From Flammeovirgaceae bacterium UBA5585 (lineage in GTDB: Bacteria > Bacteroidota > Bacteroidia > Cytophagales > Cyclobacteriaceae), in the NCBI GenBank assembly GCA_002425185.1, contig DILT01000016.1, positions 241,128-305,127 on the forward strand: a stretch of 64,000 nucleotides of DNA, in the 5' to 3' direction. Under the pieces are notes generated by a model that was given only the letters and a program-made list of their open reading frames with translations, did not search any database and was not told the origin of the DNA. The translations under genes and the position numbers were made by a program. Shown here piece by piece: positions 42,901-49,279 of the stretch (the stretch's first letter is position 1; each line of letters starts with the position of its first letter).

Positions 42901-43007
42901 CCCTTATGGAATCAACATTCTCTATCGGGTATGCCAATGCGTTCGACCTGAATGACAACAACAGGCGCTTCAGCGAATGGATGGTTTCATTAAAATTGCT
43001 TCGTTAA
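39987..43007 (+). CDS. Outer-membrane gluzincin-like peptidase with propeller-like and barrel-like regions
   Basis: A 1006-residue exported protein with a signal peptide (VYLLLTLVSPSWAQ). Residues about 30-260 form a peptidase-MA-like domain: HELVH at 116-120 and a downstream WYHEGIASYVE, giving an HExxH plus E zinc site. The middle (about 300-600) has TolB/WD-like propeller strands (DIDVSPDGKKLSAAVSDYKG). The last roughly 350 residues alternate aromatic strands like an outer-membrane barrel. It is probably exposed at the cell surface. The next gene begins 31 bases before its stop. Confidence 0.8.
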   Translation: MTRKLVYLLLTLVSPSWAQLNMIETNDMRLVSYDFGHKYVLPHAGRCFHSALDFHRKLFDYEPTEKITVLIQDFGDFGNGGATAVPRNAISMGLSPFSYTFETSPAGERVFSLMNHELVHVVALDNSGRTDRFYQKLFFGKVSPTNTNPISAYYSYLTSPRRYSPRWYHEGIASYVETWMSGGIGLAMGSYDEMVFRTRVLENARIYTAQGLESEGTTTDFQGKTNSYLYGTRFMGYLANEYGPDKIIEWVKRKDGSRRSYSAQFKNVFGKSLNNGWRDWLRFERDWQNNNVERLKEFPITETQSITEKTIGSVSYPHYDKTRNNIYMAVNYPGQTPHLAALHLQDGKLEKLADIKGAALFYVSSVTYDAEADMLYFTTDNDAWRDLNSYNIKTGKVKRLQKDFRTGDLAFNKVDKSIWGIKHLNGFSTIVRIPKENPDQPQAPYSLWQQKYTLPYGQDIFDIDVSPDGKKLSAAVSDYKGNQSLLIYNLDSLLLNKVSVDTVFNFEVSSPQGFRFTEDGQYLYGSSYYTGVSNIFKVDLTDSMRISAMSNAVTGFFRPLKISDDKLFAFSFTSDGFQPVYVPNTPLEDVSTIEFLGNETITKHPALKTWELPMATPQQIKIEELITKEGRYQPGKLIRLNSAYPILTGYKNFVGVGYTVNLGDPLSFREIEITAAYTPQTWRNGLATEADTTNLSIDKDEQFHLSVTGKIGRLNFNFSYNPTSFYDLFGPTRTSRKGTMGRVDFTRTLLWDLPRKLDLVVGLGGFYGLEKSPEFQQIETQGFDNNLFVNFDGTLLYTNLRGSLGAVDAEKGIKAMARSISAVSNGKAYSSAMASVDLGFQLPVNHFSLWWRTSAGHSFSDAFNPFTRFGFAAFGNNYIDYQSARRYRNIFSFPGLSFETSRFIIAKSFTKSMVEFVLPPIRFRELGGLNLYSNWMQFTLFSSGLLTGDRTATDNRFVNVGSQVDFKIVIFSLMESTFSIGYANAFDLNDNNRRFSEWMVSLKLLR

Positions 43008-43744
43008 TCTTTTTATACACTAACCCTGTGCATACCTTTTTTCTTGTTACTATCGCCTTAACCCCGGGTATTGCCATTGCTATCTATATTTATATTCACG
43101 ATAAGCATGAACCTGAACCCATTCAACTTTTGCTGCTAAGTTTTTTTTACGGAGCACTGAGCCTGGGCATTAACCTGGCCATCGCTATACCGGTGGATTC
43201 ACTCATACACATCAATGAAAAGAATTTAACCAATCAGGCGATCCATGCCTTTGGCGTAGTGGCATTCCTGGAAGAGTTCAGTAAATTTATTTTTGTTCGG
43301 GGCATTCTGTACAAGAATAAAAACTTCAATGAACCTCTTGATGGGATAGTTTATTCGGTAATGGTAGGGATGGGCTTTGCTACAGCCGAAAATATCATTT
43401 ATGTTTTGCAAGGCGGTGGCGGTACAGCTATTGTGCGCATGTTCTCAGCCATACCGGCACACGCACTATTTGCTGTGCTTATGGGCTATTGGTTAGGCAA
43501 AGCAAAGTTTACGCATGAACGTGAGTTTTACTATGGCGCAGTTGCATTATTCGTAGCTACTTTCTTTCATGGCATCTACGATTACTTCCTGTTTATTTCC
43601 TTTGTGCCGGGCATATGGGTTTGGTCGTTTGTTTCGCTCATTATTGCCTTTGTACTGGCACGAAAAGCTGTACGGGTTCATCAACAGGCTTCGCCTTTTA
43701 TAAGTGTAAAAGAAAATGAAGAGATCGTTATTAAACCGGATTAA
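42977..43744 (+). CDS. PrsW-family intramembrane metalloprotease
   Basis: A 255-residue membrane protein with about seven helices. The PrsW catalytic motif EEFSK lies in AFLEEFSKFIF, with further conserved motifs GFATAENIIY and IPAHALFAVLMGYW plus a late histidine in FFHGIYDY. PrsW proteases cut membrane proteins such as anti-sigma factors. ATG 42977 overlaps the preceding gene; GTG 43028, at the start of the clear homology, is an alternative. The substrate is unknown. Confidence 0.88.
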   Translation: MDGFIKIASLIFLYTNPVHTFFLVTIALTPGIAIAIYIYIHDKHEPEPIQLLLLSFFYGALSLGINLAIAIPVDSLIHINEKNLTNQAIHAFGVVAFLEEFSKFIFVRGILYKNKNFNEPLDGIVYSVMVGMGFATAENIIYVLQGGGGTAIVRMFSAIPAHALFAVLMGYWLGKAKFTHEREFYYGAVALFVATFFHGIYDYFLFISFVPGIWVWSFVSLIIAFVLARKAVRVHQQASPFISVKENEEIVIKPD

Positions 43745-43753
43745 TACTCAACT

Positions 43754-45013
43754 ATGGATAAGCGGACTTTTCTTAAAAGCATGACCTTGCTCACCCTGGG
43801 TGGGACATCTTCCTTAAAAGCTATGGATAGCCTTATTGGTAAGGTTAGTCATTTACCTGCGGATGAAGTTGCAAAGGATGAAGACTTCTGGGAAACCATT
43901 CGTGGGGGGTATCGGCTTAAACCGGAATATATAAACCTCGAAAACGGATACTATTGTTTTCTGCCGCAGGAAACTTTGGAGAATTATATTAACCACATCC
44001 GTGAGATTAATTACCAGGGTTCATACTATATGCGCACCGTTCAATGGGAGAACAAGCGCAAAGCAGCAGCGCGACTGGCACAACTTGCCGGCTGTTCACC
44101 TGAAGAATTAATCATTACCCGAAACACCACCGAATCGTTGGACATGATTATTGGCGGACAAGACTGGAGAGCTGGTGATGAAGCGGTGATGGCAGAACAG
44201 GATTATGGTTCCATGCTGGGCATGTTCAGGCAAGTGGAGAGACGCTATGGTGTTGTAAACAAAATCATTTCTGTTCCCAATCATCCAAAGTCAGATGAGG
44301 AAATTGTTTCACTATACGAAAGCGCCATCACACCGAAAACAAAACTATTGATGGTGTGCCACATGGTCAACATTACCGGGCAAATTCTTCCGGTTCGAAA
44401 AATTTGTGATATGGCGCATAAGCGAAATGTAAAGGTAATGGTAGATGGCGCACATGCCTTCGCGCATATCAGATTTTCCATTCCCGATTTAGGTTGTGAT
44501 TTTTATGGATCAAGTTTGCATAAATGGTTAAGCGTTCCGCTGGGTGCAGGAATTTTGTATGTTAAAAAAGAACATATCAATTCCATTTGGCCGGTGTTCG
44601 CCCCTTTTGATGACAAAGCTGACGATATTTATAGATTGAATAATGTCGGAACGCATCCTGTCCATACCCTGCTGGCCATAAACAACGCCATCGACTTTTA
44701 TGAAAAAATAGGGGCCGAAAGAAAAGAAGCACGGCTTCGGTATTTGCAAAATTACTGGACGAGCAAAGTGCGCAATTTTCCACATGTTGTTCTCAACACA
44801 CCGGCTGATCCGGCTCGCTCATGTGGTATTGCCAATGTGGGCATTAAAGGAATGAAACCTGCCGACCTGGCCGACACCCTGCTGAAAAAATATGGTATTT
44901 ATACTGTAGCCATTGATGGGGCCAATGTGCACGGATGCCGTATAACACCCAATGTGTATACTACCCCAAAAGATCTTGATCAGTTTGTTGAAGCCCTGAA
45001 AGCGCTGGCTTAA
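43754..45013 (+). CDS. Aminotransferase class V (isopenicillin-N-epimerase-like)
   Basis: A 419-residue PLP enzyme. The cofactor lysine lies in DFYGSSLHKWLSVPLGAG, the aspartate in VMVDGAHAFAH, and TRNTTESLDMII binds phosphate. The N-terminus MDKRTFLKSMTLLTLGGTSS resembles a weak export signal without the twin arginine, so location is uncertain. Family members act as cysteine desulfurases, epimerases or kynureninase-like enzymes; the substrate is open. It starts 9 bases after prsW. Confidence 0.85.
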   Translation: MDKRTFLKSMTLLTLGGTSSLKAMDSLIGKVSHLPADEVAKDEDFWETIRGGYRLKPEYINLENGYYCFLPQETLENYINHIREINYQGSYYMRTVQWENKRKAAARLAQLAGCSPEELIITRNTTESLDMIIGGQDWRAGDEAVMAEQDYGSMLGMFRQVERRYGVVNKIISVPNHPKSDEEIVSLYESAITPKTKLLMVCHMVNITGQILPVRKICDMAHKRNVKVMVDGAHAFAHIRFSIPDLGCDFYGSSLHKWLSVPLGAGILYVKKEHINSIWPVFAPFDDKADDIYRLNNVGTHPVHTLLAINNAIDFYEKIGAERKEARLRYLQNYWTSKVRNFPHVVLNTPADPARSCGIANVGIKGMKPADLADTLLKKYGIYTVAIDGANVHGCRITPNVYTTPKDLDQFVEALKALA

Positions 45014-45042
45014 CATAAACTATTTTTTACTAACTTTTGGTA

Positions 45043-45489
45043 ATGTATCACTTGGTCTATACAAGCCATGCCACCCATCCCTTAACCCCGGAAGATCTCA
45101 TTGGGCTTTTACGTGAATCACGCGCGTATAATAAACAGCATCACATTACGGGTATGCTGCTTTATCTCAATGGCAAGTTTATCCAGATTTTAGAGGGTAA
45201 GAAAGAAGAAGTAATAAAGGTATATGCCCACATCTGTCTGGATAAACGCCATCACCGGGTAATCATGATTATGGAAGGCAATTCACCAAACCGAATTTTT
45301 CACGATTGGTCGATGGGCTTTAAAATGCTTTCACATTCAGAATTTGAGGATATCACCGGGTTCAAAGACATTGATCACTTCTTCCAGGAGAATAAAGCCA
45401 AAGACAAGGGCAACTTGCTTTATACCTTTCTCACACTTTTCTACAAGAAAAATATCGTTGACTATGCCGAGTTGCCGGAAACGGAATAA
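45043..45489 (+). CDS. BLUF-domain blue-light photoreceptor
   Basis: A 148-residue protein with a BLUF domain from the first residue: the key tyrosine in LVYTSHA, asparagine in AYNKQHHITGMLLY, the photoactive glutamine in FIQILEG, and WSMGFK near the end. It binds FAD and reports blue light by changing hydrogen bonds. No output domain is attached, so it must act through a partner. ATG 45043 is preferred over a TTG at 45037. No obvious partner is adjacent. Confidence 0.93.
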   Translation: MYHLVYTSHATHPLTPEDLIGLLRESRAYNKQHHITGMLLYLNGKFIQILEGKKEEVIKVYAHICLDKRHHRVIMIMEGNSPNRIFHDWSMGFKMLSHSEFEDITGFKDIDHFFQENKAKDKGNLLYTFLTLFYKKNIVDYAELPETE

Positions 45490-45619
45490 GCATATACATG
45501 ATTTTTATCAGGTGCTGAACGATTATACTTATACACCTGTTGCTTTTATGTAGTCAAACGCGTGATTACCATGAATGTTCTGAAAGTTTCAGAACCGGTA
45601 AATGTTTAAACATACACAT

Positions 45620-45871
45620 ATGAACACTACAGCAAAAGTAACAATTGGAGTATTGGCAGGTGCTTCATTAGGCCTGTTAGCCGGTGTGCTTATTGCCCCC
45701 AGCAGCGGAAGAAAGACCAGAGAAAAGCTTCTTGGAAAATCAAAAGAACTTAAAAACCAGATGGTTGGAACGCTGGATGATGTGAAAAAAGCTTACAACA
45801 AGAAGGTTGAAGCCTATGTAAATGAAGGGAAACATGGCATTGAAACGCTGAAAAACAGCCTCAAAGTTTAA
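45620..45871 (+). CDS. YtxH-domain small membrane protein
   Basis: An 83-residue protein with an N-terminal glycine-rich helix (VTIGVLAGASLGLLAGVL), the YtxH signature APSSGRKTREKL, and a charged helical tail. Such proteins are linked to envelope stress and desiccation in other bacteria. ATG 45620 is preferred over 45602. A clean terminator follows. Confidence 0.85.
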   Translation: MNTTAKVTIGVLAGASLGLLAGVLIAPSSGRKTREKLLGKSKELKNQMVGTLDDVKKAYNKKVEAYVNEGKHGIETLKNSLKV

Positions 45872-45898
45872 TCCCGATTACCAGGAAACTTAAAAAAC

Positions 45899-45925
45899 AC
45901 ACCGCTCAAAAGGCGGTGTTTTTTT
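45899..45925 (+). terminator. Rho-independent terminator
   Basis: ACACCGC (45899-45905) pairs with GCGGTGT (45913-45919), followed by a T-run, 28 bases after the YtxH stop codon. Confidence 0.9.
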
Positions 45926-45929
45926 ATTA

Positions 45930-46148
45930 TCAATTTGGCTGTGGTTTAGGACAGACTACCTGCACTTCTTCGGCATATTGCCGCCACAAGCTCATCAACT
46001 CCTGAAAAAGTTCAACCTGCTCACCCGAAAGATCTTTTGTTTCACCCGGGTCCTGTTTCAGGTTAAACAATGCAAAATTCTTTTCATCGAACGGTATTTG
46101 AATGTTTACAATTTTCCAATCGCCCTTATGCACAACAAGGTGTACACT
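45930..46148 (-). pseudogene. Sulfatase C-terminal remnant
   Basis: The frame reads HLVVHKGDWKIVNIQIPFDE, then FALFNLKQDPGETKDLSGEQ, the standard end of arylsulfatases (about 65 residues). It has no proper start codon, only GTG 46133, and an in-frame TAA just upstream. The catalytic domain with the CxPxR site is missing. It is most likely the leftover of a deleted sulfatase gene. Confidence 0.75.
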
Positions 46149-46155
46149 AAATTAC

Positions 46156-46236
46156 CTAAGCCACAAACCAAGGCAGTATGGCTACAAGCAAACTAATCAA
46201 AAACCAAAAGAGAAGCTTTTTATCCGTCTTGGACAT
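46156..46236 (-). CDS. 26-residue hydrophobic ORF, uncertain
   Basis: It encodes MSKTDKKLLFWFLISLLVAI and ends LPWFVA. It looks like a signal peptide or single membrane helix and stops right before the sulfatase remnant in another frame. It may be the surviving start of the deleted sulfatase or a stand-alone small membrane protein. Confidence 0.3.
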   Translation of the reverse strand: MSKTDKKLLFWFLISLLVAILPWFVA

Positions 46237-46361
46237 AGCGAGTAAGAATTTACCCGTTGTACGGAGCAAAGCATAAAATGTTTACGGATTACTACCCGTT
46301 AACAAATTTTAACCTTAAAAAAAGAGGTGTTATACTTGTCGTCTCAACCACTACCTACATC

Positions 46362-47318
46362 ATGACTAAATTTACCTTTACCGAAAAGAAAGATACCCGC
46401 TCAGGCTTTGGTGCCGGTTTGCTGGAACTGGGCCGTAAAAACCCCAATGTGGTTGGCCTTTGTGCCGACCTTACAGGCTCGTTAAAAATGGATGCCTTTA
46501 AAAAGGAATTCCCCGAAAGGTTTTTTCAGGTGGGCATTGCCGAAGCCAACATGATGGGGCTTGCAGCCGGCATGACCATTGGCGGCAAAATTCCCTTTAC
46601 CGGAACATTTGCCAACTTTTCTACCGGACGGGTTTATGATCAGATCCGCCAATCAATAGCTTATTCGCACAAAAACGTGAAGATATGCGCATCACACGCA
46701 GGCGTAACCCTGGGTGAAGATGGCGCCACCCACCAGATATTGGAAGACATCGGCATGATGAAAATGCTTCCGGGCATGACGGTAATTGTTCCGTGCGACC
46801 ACAATCAAACCAAAGCTGCAACACTCGCACTAGGCGATCATCACGGTCCCGCATACCTGCGCTTTGGCCGCCCTTCGTGGCCGATTTTTATGGCAGCCGA
46901 CAGGCCGTTTACTATTGGCAAGGCTGATAAACTGATTGACGGAACGGATGTAAGCATTTTTGCCTGTGGCCACATGGTATGGCAGGCTATTGAAGCCGAA
47001 GCTGCCTTGGCTGAAAAAGGAATTCGTGCTGAAATCATTAACATTCACACCATTAAACCATTGGATGTAGAGGCTGTACTGGAATCAGTACAGAAAACAA
47101 AATGTGTTGTTACCTGTGAAGAACATCAGATCAATGGCGGTTTAGGCGACAGCATTGCCCAGGTTTTAGGCAGACATTTCCCGGTTCCGCTTGAAATGGT
47201 AGCGGTAAACGATTCGTTTGGGGAGAGTGGAACACCCACTCAATTATTAAAGAAATATGGTCTTTCGCCCGAAAACATCGTTAGCGCAGCCGAGCGAGTG
47301 GTCGCCCGGAAAAAATAA
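46362..47318 (+). CDS. Transketolase, C-terminal subunit
   Basis: A 318-residue protein holding the pyrimidine-binding and C-terminal domains of transketolase: FFQVGIAEANMMGLAAGM with the catalytic glutamate, SHAGVTLGEDGATHQ, and the domain-3 segment FACGHMVWQAIEAEAAL. It pairs with the N-terminal subunit at 18740-19588. ATG 46362 is chosen because homology starts at MTKFTFTEKKDTRSG; the frame is open from 46257. It diverges from the sulfatase relic. Confidence 0.93.
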   Translation: MTKFTFTEKKDTRSGFGAGLLELGRKNPNVVGLCADLTGSLKMDAFKKEFPERFFQVGIAEANMMGLAAGMTIGGKIPFTGTFANFSTGRVYDQIRQSIAYSHKNVKICASHAGVTLGEDGATHQILEDIGMMKMLPGMTVIVPCDHNQTKAATLALGDHHGPAYLRFGRPSWPIFMAADRPFTIGKADKLIDGTDVSIFACGHMVWQAIEAEAALAEKGIRAEIINIHTIKPLDVEAVLESVQKTKCVVTCEEHQINGGLGDSIAQVLGRHFPVPLEMVAVNDSFGESGTPTQLLKKYGLSPENIVSAAERVVARKK

Positions 47319-47350
47319 AGTGTAAAATTTCGTGAGGCAACGAAACTTAA

Positions 47351-47366
47351 ATCGTAATATTACGAT
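47351..47366. promoter_or_regulatory. ArsR operator, upstream of arsR
   Basis: ATCGTAATATTACGAT is a perfect 16-bp palindrome 9 bases before the arsR start. The same sequence with one change lies before arsM, so these are almost certainly the ArsR binding sites. Confidence 0.8.
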
Positions 47367-47375
47367 TAAACAAGC

Positions 47376-47702
47376 ATGGGATTAACCAAAACCACAGGCT
47401 TTAGCAAAGCCGAAATTGAAACAGCCGAACTGGCCAAGGCACTGGCACATCCAGCCCGTATCGCTATCCTCAAGCACCTGATCAACGCCAAAAGTTGCAT
47501 CTGCGGTGATATTGTCGATGAACTTCCCCTCTCACAATCAACAGTATCACAGCATTTAAAAGAACTCAAAGAAGCAGGCATTATTAAAGGGAACATCAGC
47601 GGCACCAGTGTGTGCTACTGCATTGATGAAAAGATGTGGAACAAAGCCCGTAAAGTATTGGTTGATCTGTTTGAGAGCTATAAGGGACAGGACTGCTGCT
47701 AA
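47376..47702 (+). CDS. arsR: ArsR-family transcriptional repressor
   Basis: A 108-residue winged-helix regulator. ALAHPARIAILKHLI leads into SCICGDIVDELPLSQSTVSQ, which combines a CxC metal-sensing site on the helix before the recognition helix with the DNA-reading segment. Further cysteines occur in CYCIDEK and at the C-terminal QDCC. It probably represses itself and arsM and releases DNA on binding arsenite. Palindromic sites flank the gene on both sides. Confidence 0.93.
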   Translation: MGLTKTTGFSKAEIETAELAKALAHPARIAILKHLINAKSCICGDIVDELPLSQSTVSQHLKELKEAGIIKGNISGTSVCYCIDEKMWNKARKVLVDLFESYKGQDCC

Positions 47703-47720
47703 AATTTTTTGCATTATTTA

Positions 47721-47736
47721 ATCGCAATATTACGAT
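47721..47736. promoter_or_regulatory. ArsR operator, upstream of arsM
   Basis: ATCGCAATATTACGAT differs by one base from the operator at 47351 and sits 24 bases before the arsM start, so arsM probably has its own ArsR-controlled promoter. Confidence 0.75.
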
Positions 47737-47760
47737 AATACACTTTAACTTTATTCCATT

Positions 47761-48651
47761 ATGAATACCAGCACAACATCCGAAAATCTTAAGCAACTAG
47801 TAAAGGAAAAATACGGTCAGATTGCCGATCAGAGCTATACCGAAAACGCAACGAGCTGTTGTGGTGCCGGTGGCAGCTGCTCCACCATTGATTACGCCAT
47901 TATGGCGGAAGATTATACCAACCTGAAGGGCTATGTAGCCGATGCCGACCTGGGTTTAGGCTGCGGCTTACCGACTGAGTTTGCCTTGATTAAAGAAGGC
48001 GATACCGTTATTGATTTAGGATCAGGTGCGGGCAACGATGCCTTTGTTGCCCGAAGCATAACCGGAGAAAAAGGGAAAGTAATTGGTATTGATTTCACCG
48101 AGAAGATGATTGATAAGGCTCGCGCCAACGCAGAAAAGTTGGGATTCAATAACGTAGAGTTCCGGTATGGCGATATTGAACGGATACCGGTTACAGCAAA
48201 TGTTGCCGATGTGGTCGTAAGCAATTGTGTACTCAACCTGGTGCCTAACAAAAGACAAGCTTTCGCAGAGATGTTCCGGGTTATAAAACCCGGTGGCCAC
48301 TTCAGCGTTTCGGATATTGTTCTTCAGGGCGAATTACCATCAGGGCTTCAAAAAAGTGCCGAGATGTATGCCGGCTGTGTAGCCGGAGCCATTCCCCAAA
48401 AAGAATATCTTCAACTGGCTAAAGATGCCGGATTTGAAAACTTAACTATTCAGAAGGAAAGAAAGATTACCATTCCGGATGAAATACTTGCTGCGTATTT
48501 GAAAGATGGCGAATTGAAAAAATACAAAGATGGAGCACTCGGCATTTACAGCATAACCGTATACGGAGAAAAGCCTGGAGCAGCGCGGGTTAAACAGTTG
48601 GCGGAAGAAAAAAAAGCTGCCTGTTGCGGACCAGAATCGAATTGTTGCTGA
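47761..48651 (+). CDS. arsM: Arsenite S-adenosylmethionine methyltransferase
   Basis: A 296-residue ArsM. The SAM motif is VIDLGSGAGNDAF; the three catalytic cysteines are in LGLGCGLP, VSNCVLNLVPNK and YAGCVAGA. Additional cysteine pairs at both ends (TSCCGAGGSC; AACCGPESNCC) may help bind As(III). It methylates arsenite to volatile or excreted forms. It follows arsR by 58 bases with its own operator. Confidence 0.95.
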   Translation: MNTSTTSENLKQLVKEKYGQIADQSYTENATSCCGAGGSCSTIDYAIMAEDYTNLKGYVADADLGLGCGLPTEFALIKEGDTVIDLGSGAGNDAFVARSITGEKGKVIGIDFTEKMIDKARANAEKLGFNNVEFRYGDIERIPVTANVADVVVSNCVLNLVPNKRQAFAEMFRVIKPGGHFSVSDIVLQGELPSGLQKSAEMYAGCVAGAIPQKEYLQLAKDAGFENLTIQKERKITIPDEILAAYLKDGELKKYKDGALGIYSITVYGEKPGAARVKQLAEEKKAACCGPESNCC

Positions 48652-48686
48652 ACCGTTATTAACTAATACTTACCCAGTGAAGAAAT

Positions 48687-48760
48687 TGGTGTTTTAGTGT
48701 TTTGTGTTTTTGTGGCAAAGGAAATTTTTCATCGCCACGAAAACACTAAAATCACAAAAA
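48687..48760. repeat. Imperfect inverted repeat between arsM and arsC
   Basis: TTTTAGTGTTTT with a downstream TGTGGC on the left arm matches GCCACGAAAACACTAAAA on the right arm with a short insertion, then an A-run. It may be a terminator or a dispersed repeat; transcription may still continue into arsC. Confidence 0.4.
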
Positions 48761-48791
48761 AAATTAGGCACTCACTACACGCTATGATTTT

Positions 48792-49211
48792 ATGAAGAAA
48801 AGAATTCTAGTCCTTTGTACCGGTAACTCCTGTCGCAGTCAGATTGCACACGGTTATCTGGAATATTTCGGTGGCAAACAGGTTGAGGTACGAAGTGCCG
48901 GGATTGAAACCCATGGCGTAAACCCGCGGGCTATTGCCACTATGAAAGAAGATGGCATTGATATCTCCCATCACACATCCAACAATGTCCATGAATACGC
49001 AAACGAATCATTCGATTATGTGATTACCGTTTGTGACAATGCTAAGGAAAATTGTCCCTATTTTCCCGCTACCGTAAAAGCGTTTCACCACAATTTCCCC
49101 GATCCGGCCAAAGCCAAAGGATCTCAGGAGGAGATTATGTCTGAGTTTCGAAAAGTGCGGGGTATGATTAAAGACTACATGAAAACTTTCATTGAGGCTA
49201 ACGTTCATTAG
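48792..49211 (+). CDS. arsC: Arsenate reductase (low-molecular-weight phosphatase type, thioredoxin-linked)
   Basis: A 139-residue enzyme that reduces arsenate to arsenite. The P-loop CTGNSCRS gives C9 and R15; two more cysteines in VCDNAKENC match the relay cysteines of thioredoxin-coupled ArsC; DPAK supplies the acid. With ArsM it would form a reduce-and-methylate route. No arsenite exporter (ACR3/ArsB) is present in the window. Confidence 0.93.
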   Translation: MKKRILVLCTGNSCRSQIAHGYLEYFGGKQVEVRSAGIETHGVNPRAIATMKEDGIDISHHTSNNVHEYANESFDYVITVCDNAKENCPYFPATVKAFHHNFPDPAKAKGSQEEIMSEFRKVRGMIKDYMKTFIEANVH

Positions 49212-49256
49212 TCTTCGGTATTCCAAAGTATTTAAGCAATATCACCACACGGTTTA

Positions 49257-49264
49257 TATATTTG
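49257..49264 (+). promoter_or_regulatory. Putative -7 box of the serB-serA gene
   Basis: TATATTTG matches TAnnTTTG, 15 bases before ATG 49280. Confidence 0.45.
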
Positions 49265-49279
49265 GGTTTTTAGCGCCCA

